From: CBDCFL01 sp965216135
Lineage (GTDB): Bacteria; Pseudomonadota; Alphaproteobacteria; Rhodobacterales; Rhodobacteraceae
Reading direction: 5' to 3'
Length of the DNA: 64,000 nucleotides
NCBI GenBank assembly: GCA_965216135.1
Contig: CBDCFL010000018.1
Span: 124,001-188,000, forward strand
Position 1 is the first letter of the stretch. Each line of letters starts with the position of its first letter. The position numbers were made by a program, and so were the translations under genes. A model generated the notes under the pieces. The model saw only the letters and a list, made by a program, of their open reading frames with translations. It made no database searches and was not told the DNA's origin. Shown in pieces: positions 56,672-64,000 of this stretch.

Positions 56672-57349
56672 ATGACCGACACCAAGCCACCGATTGCACG
56701 TCGCTTGCCCGCCGCCAGACGCCGCGAGCAGATGATGGCTGCAGCGGCTGAATATTTCGCCGTGAACGGACTTGATGCGTCAACCCGCGATATCGCCCAC
56801 GCGCTGAATGTCACGCAAGGGCTTATCTACAAGCATTTTTCTTCCAAAGAGGACCTGATCGAGCAGACCTTGGCGTGGGCCTTCGCCATGGACCCGGCGG
56901 ATGCGCCATGGCTGGACCTGACGCACGGATTAGAAGCGGGATTGCTGCAATATTACACCCAACTCACCTCGAAAACGAGTGAAGTGCGCATGCGTCTGTT
57001 TATCCGCGCCGGTCTTGACGGGCGCAGCTGGCCGGCCCGCCGCGGTACTGCATTGACGCAAAATCTGTTTCTGCCGATCATCGCAGAGTTACGGCGCGAC
57101 GCGGGACTGCCGGATCTGTCGCACGTCGCCGCGATGCGGGGCGAGCGTGAATTGGTCATGATGCTGCATGCGTCGGTCGTGTTCCTGGGCATTCGCAGAC
57201 ACATCTATCAAACGCCGATGCCCGACGATCTGAGCGATGTCGTGGCACTTTTGGTCGCGACATTTGTCGCCGGTGCCGTCCCTGCGATCCGGAGCCTACA
57301 CGAAAACGGCCAGAAAAGCCTCAGAGAGCCTTTGGCCCCGCAGACCTAG
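56672..57349 (+). CDS. TetR-family transcriptional regulator
   Basis: A 225-residue repressor: the helix-turn-helix (RREQMMAAAAEYFAVNG, then STRDIAHALNVTQGLIYKHF) occupies residues ~18-62; the rest is a helical ligand-binding domain. Start at ATG 56672 (MTDTKPP). It is divergent from the phosphatase gene and its stop overlaps that of the convergent P460 gene. Likely regulates one of these neighbours. Confidence 0.9.
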   Translation: MTDTKPPIARRLPAARRREQMMAAAAEYFAVNGLDASTRDIAHALNVTQGLIYKHFSSKEDLIEQTLAWAFAMDPADAPWLDLTHGLEAGLLQYYTQLTSKTSEVRMRLFIRAGLDGRSWPARRGTALTQNLFLPIIAELRRDAGLPDLSHVAAMRGERELVMMLHASVVFLGIRRHIYQTPMPDDLSDVVALLVATFVAGAVPAIRSLHENGQKSLREPLAPQT

Positions 57350-58708
57350 CGCTGCGCATCCTCGACGAATTTCCAGAATGTAAACGTGTAGTCGCGCTCA
57401 GTTCGGTTGGCATGGCAGGAAAAACAGCCGTCAAAGCTGGCGTCCGGTCGGGGCAAATCGTCGCCCTGATACCAGGGCATTTAACATTCGATATGGGCCC
57501 ATTTTCGCATTCCATGGTTTCGGGCTGTGCGATGAGCTTTTTCCAAGCTTCATCCAGCATCGCCGTAGTCTTCGAACACCGGTTGGAGAGCCAATTGGCG
57601 CGCAAGTACTGCCAGCGGGTTCAGTTCCGGAGCGCGCGTGGCAGCAGGATGATGGTGAGGTTCTTCGGGACTTGCCGGTGGTGTGCCATCCGGCCCGATC
57701 CATCAGCACAACCGCATGGGCCTTTGTGGCGGCTGATCTCCGAGATGCATCGTGGCTTGCGCGTCCGCCCAAGGCAGCGATGCCGTGAGCCTGGCACCGG
57801 AACAGATCAAAGACGCTGATCGCGCCATTGTCATCGAGCGGGGGCGCGTGCCCAATCTCGCCCCAGGCGCGATCAGGCCATTCTTCTGGCCAAGGCGTGC
57901 TTCGTGCCTCAGATCTCCACCGGCGTTCCCGCTGGCAGGTCAGCTATATGCACCTGGCCGGCCGCGATGATCCGCTTATCCTGCCTGGGATGCTGCGGGC
58001 GGGCGCTGATATGGGCAAAGCCCAGTTCGCCGCAGTCGATATCCCGCGCTCGGAATAGATGACGCCAAAGCGCGCCTCGATCACCCGCTTCAGGTCGATC
58101 CGCCGCCAGCGGACAACCCCGTCCACCGCCGGGTCGGGGCCGGTCTCGACAATCTCGCCAAGTTCTTTCATCTGGACATCGCTCAGGTAGCGCGTCCGGC
58201 CCGCGCCCTTGACGGTTGGTGAGGCGCTCAGTTCGGTTGGCATCCCACCGATCACGGCGCATGCAGGAAAAACAGCCGTCAAAGCTGGCGTCCGGTCGGC
58301 GGCATCAATCGAATCGCCCTGATACCAGGCGTAATCCCAGTTTTCATTGGCCGTCGACCAGGCGGCGTTCTTCTCCATGACAAACCGGTGCCCCGAGGGC
58401 TCGTCGGCGATCAGCCTCCCGGATTCATCAAAGACCGGCGCGCCATTGTCATCGAGCTTGGCCGCCCAATCCTCCATGATCAGGATTGTGCCATCAGGCA
58501 ATGGCCGGCCAGCGACAGCGGCCGCGCGCGCTTCGGGATTGACCCACATTTTCCGAACCCGAATCCGGTCGAGGCGGTCAACATCCATGTAATTCACAAA
58601 TTCGGCCTGATAGTTTTCCGGCAGTTTCACCGTGTCCGGACCGGCCAGAACTATTGTTCCCAGAACTGCGGCAACAGAAGCGACATAAGCAATTGTGGTG
58701 CGTCTCAT
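57346..58708 (-). pseudogene. Cytochrome P460 gene, interrupted and merged with IS630 type A sequence
   Basis: The 5' part (58708 to ~58340) gives a signal peptide MRRTTIAYVASVAAVLG and the P460 body (LPENYQAEFVNYMDVDRLD, HRFVMEKNAAWSTANENWDYAWYQGD). The genuine 3' end at 57346-57470 encodes WYQGDDLPRPDASFDG, then the haem-binding CFSCH and FTFWKFVEDAQR. Between them lies a length of type A IS with many small gaps, and fragments of the gene's end are repeated at 58226-58345. P460 cytochromes carry a lysine-crosslinked c-type haem that oxidises hydroxylamine or NO. As written, no functional protein can be made; see findings for a consensus artefact. Confidence 0.8.
57473..58300 (-). mobile_element. 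Degenerate IS630 type A copy within the P460 gene
   Basis: It follows the order of type A from TACCAGGGCATTTAACATT to GATTGATGCCG, but lacks dozens of short segments while the remaining pieces are nearly identical to the intact copies. It shares two diagnostic bases with copy 1 (CTTTTTCC and CGGGTCGGGG). Pieces of P460 gene are interleaved (for example GCGCCATTGTCATCGAGC at about 57821, which also occurs at 58440). Confidence 0.75.
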
Positions 58709-59019
58709 CCCGTCACCTCCACATCTATGATCATGTGCGCGTGGAAAACACACTCGACCTCAAATCGTCCTGGCGCGCGCAGCACAAACATGGCCTCTGA
58801 GCCCGCCTCCTGCTTGCCCAGGTCCATTGCGAAACCAGCTGTCGCGACAAAGACGTTGTGATCGGTGGCGTCATCGTTGACGAAGCGGATCGTATCGCCG
58901 ACTGCGGCGCTGATTACCCCCGGTGCGTAACTACTTCCCGACATTGTCACGACAATTTCTTCGGCGTTGGCCGCGGCTGCGGATAGAGCCAGGACCGCCA
59001 CACATGCACTCGCTCGCAT
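58705..59019 (-). CDS. Small blue copper protein (cupredoxin)
   Basis: A 104-residue periplasmic protein: signal peptide ending AAAANA, then EEIVVTMSGSSYAPGVISAAVGDTI. The copper site residues are visible as His in DATDHNVF, Cys in VECVFH, His in FHAH and Met next to it. Amicyanin/pseudoazurin-like proteins carry electrons. Its stop codon overlaps the P460 start (ATGA), so it is the likely electron acceptor of the cytochrome. Confidence 0.88.
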   Translation of the reverse strand: MRASACVAVLALSAAAANAEEIVVTMSGSSYAPGVISAAVGDTIRFVNDDATDHNVFVATAGFAMDLGKQEAGSEAMFVLRAPGRFEVECVFHAHMIIDVEVTG

Positions 59020-59058
59020 TTCTTGCCCTCCAAGTTTGATGGGATGCGGGTGAAGAGT

Positions 59059-59108
59059 GCCAGACCCAGGGGTAAGTTGTCAATTGACAACTTACCCCTG
59101 GGTCTGGC
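59059..59108. repeat. Perfect 50-bp palindrome
   Basis: The sequence from GCCAGACCCAGGGG through TTGTCAATTGACAA to CCCCTGGGTCTGGC is its own reverse complement with no spacer, centred at 59083/59084. It lies between the divergent cupredoxin and accA genes. It could be a symmetrical operator or bidirectional terminator, or an assembly fold-back. Confidence 0.85.
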
Positions 59109-59214
59109 CGCGCGTGTGCCGGTGCCATTCGTCGCAGGCAAATCGATGCCAGTTGCATTGCGCCAACCCCGCGGTCATATATTCAACTAAATGCGGCCCG
59201 GGCAGGGATAGCTG

Positions 59215-60177
59215 ATGACCAATTACCTAGAATTTGAAAAACCCCTTGCTGAAATTGAAGGCAAGGCCGAGGAATTGCGCGCGATGGCGCGGGCAAATTC
59301 CGAGATGGATGTTGAAAAAGAGGCTGCAGCGCTCGACCGCAAGGCCACCAAGATGCTGAAGGATTTGTACAAGGATCTGACGCCGTGGCGCAAATGTCAG
59401 GTCGCGCGCCATCCCGACCGCCCGCATTGCCGCGACTATATCGAAGCGTTGTTCACCGAGTATACGCCGCTGGCCGGTGACCGGAACTTTGCCGATGATC
59501 ATGCGGTGATGGGCGGGCTGGCGCGGCTGGATGGGCGACCGGTCATGGTAATCGGACATGAAAAGGGACATGACACCAAGACCCGCATCGAACGCAATTT
59601 CGGCATGGCCCGGCCGGAAGGGTATCGAAAAGCGATCCGGTTGATGGATCTGGCCGACCGGTTCGGTGTGCCGATCGTGACACTGGTCGATACCCCTGGT
59701 GCCTATCCGGGCAAGGGCGCCGAAGAACGCGGTCAGTCAGAAGCGATCGCGCGGACCACGGAAAAATGCCTGCAAGTCCGGGTCCCGCTGGTCGCGGTGA
59801 TCATTGGCGAGGGAGGTTCAGGCGGCGCGGTGGCTTTTGCCACGGCCGACCGCGTGGCAATGCTGGAACATTCGATATATTCGGTCATCAGCCCCGAAGG
59901 CTGCGCCTCGATCCTGTGGAAGGATGCCGAAAAAATGCGCGAGGCCGCCGAGGCGCTGCGCCTGACCGCACAAGACCTGTTCAAGCTGAAAGTCGCAGAT
60001 AAGATCATTACCGAGCCACGCGGCGGCGCCCATCGCGACACCAAGGCAACCATGGCCGATGCCGGCAAAACGCTTGTCGCCCTGCTCGACGAAATGACCA
60101 AGAAAAAGCCCAAACAGTTGCGGATCGAGCGGCGCAAAAAGTACCTTGATCTCGGCACCAAGGGGCTGGCCGCCTAG
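59215..60177 (+). CDS. accA: Acetyl-CoA carboxylase carboxyltransferase subunit alpha
   Basis: A 320-residue AccA: N-terminal helix YLEFEKPLAEIEGKAEELR, then RHPDRPHCRDYIE, VMVIGHEKGHDTK, TLVDTPGAYPGKGAEERGQ and IGEGGSGGAVAFATADRV, the crotonase-fold carboxyltransferase motifs. With AccD it transfers the carboxyl group from biotin to acetyl-CoA in fatty acid synthesis. No lesion. Downstream DNA is taken over by ISs from 60401. Confidence 0.97.
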   Translation: MTNYLEFEKPLAEIEGKAEELRAMARANSEMDVEKEAAALDRKATKMLKDLYKDLTPWRKCQVARHPDRPHCRDYIEALFTEYTPLAGDRNFADDHAVMGGLARLDGRPVMVIGHEKGHDTKTRIERNFGMARPEGYRKAIRLMDLADRFGVPIVTLVDTPGAYPGKGAEERGQSEAIARTTEKCLQVRVPLVAVIIGEGGSGGAVAFATADRVAMLEHSIYSVISPEGCASILWKDAEKMREAAEALRLTAQDLFKLKVADKIITEPRGGAHRDTKATMADAGKTLVALLDEMTKKKPKQLRIERRKKYLDLGTKGLAA

Positions 60178-60400
60178 CATCAGAGCTGTGCCGATACGCA
60201 ACAATGCGCTCCTGGTTGAAAAACTGTGGACGATGCGTGGAACCTGATCGCGTTACCGGTCTGATACGCTTTGGGCAATTATGGCAGGAATTGGGCGCTC
60301 GCCCCGTCAGGACGGCGCGAATTTTACGGCTTTATTTCAATGCTTTGCGGGATTTCCTGAATCAAGAGAACGGATTGTCCCCAAAGTATCTGACATTTAA
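60178..60400. other. Downstream of accA: short unassigned stretch cut by an IS
   Basis: A frame from 60204 (RVTGLIRFGQLWQELG) stays open to the type C element, but no family is recognised. Continuation of host DNA on the far side is 61569-61612 and 62456-62495, between the next elements. Confidence 0.35.
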
Positions 60401-61565
60401 TACCAACGGTCATTGATCAGAACCCATGCGCCCATTTGCGTATGCCGAGGGACATGATCTTCCATGGTTGGTCGATGAGGTTGTTCCAGGCTTGGCAGCA
60501 CAGCGCGACGATGTCTTCGTAGGATTTGAAGATCCGGTTCGACAACCAGTTGTCGCGCATGAATTGCCAGACATTCTCCACCGGGTTCAACTCGGGCGAT
60601 CGTGGCGGCAGCGCCAGGACGGTGATGTTGTCGGGGATCGCCAGCTTGGGCGTCAAGTGCCAACCGGCCTGATCGACGATCAGCACCGCATGGGTGCCGG
60701 GATCGACGGCGGCACTGATCTCGATGAGGTGCGCCGCCATGGCGTCGGTGTCGCACCAGGGCATGACCAGCCCGGCGCCTTTCCCCTTCGCGGGACAGAT
60801 CGCGCCGAAGATATAGGCCCATTCGGTGCGCTGGTCGCGGGGCGCCCGCGGGCGCGTGCCACGTCTGGCCCATCGGCGTGTGAGCTTATTCTTCTGGCCG
60901 ATGCGGGCTTCATCTTGCCACCACAGCTCTATCTCGACGCCTTTCGGGAGCCTCGCCCGGATCTTCGCCAGTTCGGCGGGGAAGTTTTTTTTAAAAGCCT
61001 CGACGGCCAGCTCGTTTTGCGCGTAGTGGCGCGGCCGCGCCGAGATCTTGGCGAAGCCGAGCGCCTTCAACTCGCGCCCGACCGTGGTCTCGTCGAGCGA
61101 GATGGCGAACGTCTCCAAGAGCCACCGCGCCAGGTCCTTGCGCCGCCAGCGCACGACGCCGTCCACCGCCGGGACCGGGCCGGCCTCAACAACCTCCGCC
61201 AGTGCGCGGCGGTGATCGGCGTTGAGCTTCGAGGGTGCGCCCGGTGACTTCCCATCGACCAGCCCGTCCGGTCCGCGGGCGTTGAAGCGCAGCACCCAGT
61301 CGCGAATGATCTGCAGACCGACGCCGCCGATCCGCGACGCATCCGTCCTGCTGCCACCATCGTAGACCTCGGCCAACGCCAGCAGACGACGGCTCTGGGT
61401 CGCGTCCCTGGTCCTCTTCGCGAGGCGCCGCAGTGAGACGCTGTCAAAATCGTTCCGTAAGTCGATAGGCGCTGCCATGGCGAACCTCATTGGTTCACCA
61501 CATTGAGTCAGAGATCGGACCGCTTGGGAATCCCCAACGTGAGTCAGGCATTCCGCTCGGTGGTA
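60401..61565 (-). mobile_element. IS630-family element type C, copy 2 (complete)
   Basis: 1165 bp, TAA at 60398-60400 and 61566-61568; identical in length to copy 1 with scattered differences (for example PRAPRD versus PRVPRD in the transposase). Confidence 0.93.
60417..61490 (-). CDS. IS630-family transposase, type C copy 2
   Basis: 357 residues, intact, DDE motifs WWQDEARIG, LIVDQAGWH and ELNPVENVW. The frame is open to 61586 but the start is at MRFAM (61490), since farther codons lie outside the element's transcript. A8 tract in frame. Substitutions relative to copy 1 include R for C early (SLRRLAKR) and T for A (DPGTHAV). Confidence 0.94.
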   Translation of the reverse strand: MRFAMAAPIDLRNDFDSVSLRRLAKRTRDATQSRRLLALAEVYDGGSRTDASRIGGVGLQIIRDWVLRFNARGPDGLVDGKSPGAPSKLNADHRRALAEVVEAGPVPAVDGVVRWRRKDLARWLLETFAISLDETTVGRELKALGFAKISARPRHYAQNELAVEAFKKNFPAELAKIRARLPKGVEIELWWQDEARIGQKNKLTRRWARRGTRPRAPRDQRTEWAYIFGAICPAKGKGAGLVMPWCDTDAMAAHLIEISAAVDPGTHAVLIVDQAGWHLTPKLAIPDNITVLALPPRSPELNPVENVWQFMRDNWLSNRIFKSYEDIVALCCQAWNNLIDQPWKIMSLGIRKWAHGF

Positions 61566-61612
61566 TAATTGCCCATTTGTCGCCACATTCTCTTTGCCCC
61601 GGAACCGGTCGC

Positions 61613-62455
61613 TAGGGGGTGTTGACGTTCATCGTGTTTGAATGACGATTGCAGCAAGCGAGATGAATGCTTTGAAGCTGTCATCTGTTTTGCAGGAACG
61701 CATTGCGATCCCTCTGTATTCCTTCAGCTTTCCGAAGAAGTTTTCGACCAGGTGACGCCATTTGTAGGTGTGGCGGTCGAACTCCGCCGGGAAGCGGCGG
61801 TTTGATTTTGGAGGGATTACCGGCTCGATCCCGGCACTGGTCAGCGCTTCGCGCAGCCAGTTCGCGTCGAAGGCACGGTCGGCGAGAAACTGGTCGCAGG
61901 TGAGGCCCTCGATCAGTGCGGCGGTACCCCGCAGGTCATGCGCCTGACCGGGCAGAAGGCGGAAGTCGATCAGATTGCCGAGCGCGTCCGTCAGAGCCAT
62001 GATCTTTGTCGTTATCCCGCCGCGAGAGCGTCCGATGGCTTGGCTTTGAGTCCCCCTTTTGCGCCCTGACCGTGTCGGTGGACTTTGACGATACTACCGT
62101 CGATCATCGTGTATTCGAAGTCTGCATCTTCGGCTAATACCCTGAACATACGATAGAAAGCGTCGGCCCTCACCCACCTTCGGAAGCGCTTGAACACGCT
62201 GTTCCAGCGCCCGAACTCTTCCGGCAGGTCGCGCCAGGGGCATCCGGTCCGCGAGATCCAGAGAACTGCCTCGACAAACCGGCGCGGGTCAGGGCCGGTG
62301 CGACCGGGGTCGCATTCCCGGCCAAGGCAGTGCGGTGCGATGACAGCCCATTGGGCGTCGGTCAGAACTGTGCGGATCAGGGCTGCTCTCCTCTGTTTGC
62401 AACCTTGAATCAGTCATCAGCCGATTTGGGAATCCCTAAACGTCAACAAGCCCTA
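61613..62455 (-). mobile_element. IS5-family (IS427-like) element, copy 2
   Basis: 843 bp in the opposite orientation to copy 1, same ends, both in CTAG. It keeps the T that copy 1 lost. Confidence 0.88.
61629..62380 (-). CDS. IS5-family transposase orfAB, copy 2 (CTG in place of the TTG start)
   Basis: OrfA is continuous here from IRTVLTDAQWAV through FYRMFRVLAEDADFEY to KAKPSDALAAG, and the orfB frame continues GRSRGGITTKIMALTDALG to the stop at 61629. The orfA-orfB frameshift is the normal programmed one. The start codon is CTG where copy 1 has TTG, so initiation may be weak. Catalytic residues lie in MIDGSIVKV, FLADRAFDANW and HLVENFFGKLKE. Confidence 0.75.
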
Positions 62456-62495
62456 GTTTGCGCCAACGAAATTATTTTCGGGGGAAATGGATGAC
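62456..62495. other. Possible gene start interrupted by IS630 B2
   Basis: TTTTCGGGGGAAATGGATGAC ends at the TAA target of B2; with GGGGGAAATGG as ribosome-binding region, an ATG at 62491 would be cut after one codon. The gene body is not visible in the window. Confidence 0.3.
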
Positions 62496-62498
62496 TAA

Positions 62499-63708
62499 TA
62501 CCAACGGCCCCCAGATTTGACTCAAGGGGATTCCCACGAGCGGCGTGATCTGATTCAGTGGCATCAAGGCAAGGGAGGCTTTGATGGCAGTAAGGATTAC
62601 GCGCAAAGACAAGTCCGCAGGCGAGCTTCGCCAGGAAGCGGCGCGGTGCCGGGATGGGAAAGCGGCGCGACGGATGTTGGCGATTGCCCTGGTTCTGGAT
62701 GGGGTTGACCGCAAGACGGCGGCAGAAAACTGCGGCATGGATCGGCAGACGCTGCGGGATTGGGCCCACCGTTACAATGCGGAGGGCGTGTCGGGCCTGT
62801 TCAACCGTCGCCCGCCGGATCCACCCTGTCTGCTGAGCGCGGCACAGGGTTCAACCGTCGCCCGCCGGATCCACCCTGTCTGCTGAGCGCGGCACAGAAG
62901 GAGGAGTTGGCGGAAATGGTTCGGGCGGGTCCCGACCCCGAAACCGATGGGGTTGTGCGCTGGCGGCGCATTGATCTGAAACGCAAGATCGAAGAGCGCT
63001 TCGGCGTCACCATGCATGAGCGAACTGTTGGCAAACAATTGGCAAGCCTGGGCTTTCGGCGTCTGTCGGTGCGCCCGCAGCATCCGAAATCCGACCCGGA
63101 TGCACAGGAGGCTTTTAAAAAAACTTCGCCGCAGAGGTAGAAGCAGCCTTGCCGGAAACAGCCCGCAGCAAGCCCCTGGAGATATGGTTTCAGGATGAAG
63201 CGCGGGTTGGCCAGCAGGGCACGCTCACCCGTATCTGGGCCGAGCGTGGAACACGCCCCCGTGCCCCGCGCGACACCCGCTATATCTGGAGCTACATTTT
63301 CGGTGCCGTCTGCCCGGAACGGGCTGAAGCGGCCGCTCTGATCATGCCACATGCCGACACACAGGCCATGAGCGCGCATCTCGCCGAGATCGCTAAAACC
63401 GTCGCATCGGGCGCACATGCCCTTCTCATTCTGGATGGCGCTGGCTGGCACGGTTCGGCAGAGCTGGAGGTACCCGACAACATCACCCTGCTCAAACTCC
63501 CGCCCTATTCCCCTGAACTCAACCCGATGGAAAATGTGTGGGCTTATCTGCGTGCCAACAAGCTCGCCATATCCGTCTTCGACAATTATGAGCAGATCGT
63601 CGACAGGTGTTGCGAAGCATGGAACTTCTTTGCAAACGACAAAACCGCAATCACGTCAATCACTACCAGACAATGGGTCAAAATGGTCAACGACTAGGGC
63701 CGTTGGTA
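62499..63708 (+). mobile_element. IS630-family element type B, copy 2, with a 50-bp internal duplication
   Basis: Ends and TAA duplications (62496-62498, 63709-63711) are intact; length 1210 bp equals the standard 1160 plus a 50-bp tandem repeat at about 62799-62898. The right TAA is shared with type A copy 4. Confidence 0.92.
62584..63697 (+). pseudogene. IS630-family transposase type B, copy 2
   Basis: Start MAVRITRKDKSAGELRQ at 62584. The 50-bp duplication (ending GCGGCACAG twice) shifts the frame within orfA after LLSAAQ; the next frame resumes KEELAEMVRAGPD. The A7 tract (63117-63123) and the complete catalytic half to 63697 (WFQDEARVG, LILDGAGWHG, ELNPMENVW) are present, uninterrupted by MITE or IS21. 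Only the duplication breaks it. Confidence 0.88.
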
Positions 63709-63711
63709 TAA

Positions 63712-64000
63712 TACCAGCGGCATTTAACATTGACCGATATGGGCCCATTTTCGCATTCCGATTGATGTGATGGTTTCGGGCTGTGCGATGAGCTTGTTCC
63801 AAGCTTCGCATCCAGCATCGACGATGGCATTGTAGTCTTCGAACACGCGGTTGGAGAGCCAATTGGCGCGCAAGTACTGCCAGATATTTTCCACCGGGTT
63901 CAGTTCCGGAGCGCGCGATGGCAGCAGGATGATGGTGAGGTTCTTCGGGACTTTGAGTTTGCCGGTGGTGTGCCATCCGGCCCGATCCATCAGCACAACC
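63712..64000 (-). mobile_element. IS630-family element type A, copy 4 (cut by window end)
   Basis: Starts TACCAGCGGCATTTAAC directly after the TAA that ends type B copy 2 and continues past the window. Confidence 0.92.
63724..64000 (-). CDS. IS630-family transposase, type A copy 4 (C-terminal part)
   Basis: The last ~92 codons of the type A transposase, including the second Asp (LMDRAGWH) and the Glu (ELNPVENIW), identical to copies 2 and 3 as far as it goes. The start lies beyond the window. Confidence 0.92.
   Translation of the reverse strand, partial: VVLMDRAGWHTTGKLKVPKNLTIILLPSRAPELNPVENIWQYLRANWLSNRVFEDYNAIVDAGCEAWNKLIAQPETITSIGMRKWAHIGQC

Noticed and set aside
55433..57349. 638-codon forward frame ending in the TetR gene
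   Set aside because: Its first two thirds are antisense to the phosphatase gene; the real TetR start is at 56672.
59041..59110. Ordinary rho-independent terminator
   Set aside because: It lies between divergent gene starts, has no loop and no T run, so termination is not the obvious role.
1..64000. CRISPR arrays, rRNA and tRNA genes, phage genes
   Set aside because: No regularly spaced repeats, no RNA gene signatures and no phage structural proteins were recognised on either strand.

Overview
The window looks like chromosomal DNA of a GC-rich alphaproteobacterium, most likely a marine Rhodobacteraceae (Roseobacter-group) species. This rests on protein family resemblance: a non-pyrrolysine MttB next to an FAD/GcvT dimethylglycine-dehydrogenase-like protein, a DgcN/DgcA pair, DUF1244, a cytochrome P460 and the pheS/pheT/rplT/rpmI core genes. 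It was not checked by any search. No rRNA, tRNA or CRISPR array was recognised.

Layout. 1-13.2 kb is an insertion-sequence pile-up that begins by truncating nothing but abutting the 3' end of a hyuB-like gene: IS630-type A1, B1 (carrying an IS1595-derived MITE), C1, an IS256 element, B3 (split by a complete IS21 element), and an IS630-type E element split by A2. 13.7-24.7 kb is a nine-gene, one-direction operon for import and breakdown of D-amino-acid-containing or cell-wall-derived peptides (DppA-type D-aminopeptidase, Dpp/Opp ABC transporter, serine hydrolase, dipeptide epimerase, alpha-oxoamine-synthase-like enzyme), with an IS fragment inside it. 25.6-33.7 kb holds ribokinase, a broken glycosyltransferase, a LysR remnant, and the MttB / dimethylglycine-dehydrogenase-like / methyltransferase group. 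33.7-42.2 kb is the pheT-pheS-rplT-rpmI neighbourhood, unusually interrupted by a toxin-antitoxin pair, a HIRAN-domain gene and a decayed ammonium-transporter/chemoreceptor fusion. 42.9-49.1 kb carries pyruvate kinase, an N-formylglutamate amidohydrolase family gene and DUF1244 between an IS5-type element, IS630 A3 and IS630-type D. 49.1-59.0 kb holds a second D-amino-acid group (D-amino acid aminotransferase, DgcA-like epimerase, DgcN), MFS transporter, phosphatase, TetR regulator, and a cupredoxin-cytochrome P460 operon whose second gene is scrambled with IS630-A sequence. 59.2-64.0 kb is accA followed by another IS cluster (C2, IS5 copy 2, B2, A4).

The most striking signal is shared by the promoters of the transposons. 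In all ten legible copies of five element types (IS630 A, B, C, D and the unrelated IS5-type element) the DNA just upstream of the transposase contains GGGATTCCCA, then exactly 13 bases, then CTGAYTCA, usually with a third GANTC 10-13 bp farther upstream. GANTC is the CcrM methylation site of Alphaproteobacteria, so these elements may be tuned to the methylation state of the chromosome, as Dam sites tune IS10. Other notable points are a 3-bp TTA/TAA target duplication for IS630 types A, B and C, length-varying poly-A slippage tracts at the same place in their transposases, and regions where IS and gene sequence appear base-merged, which probably means the population is polymorphic for those insertions and the assembly consensus is chimeric.
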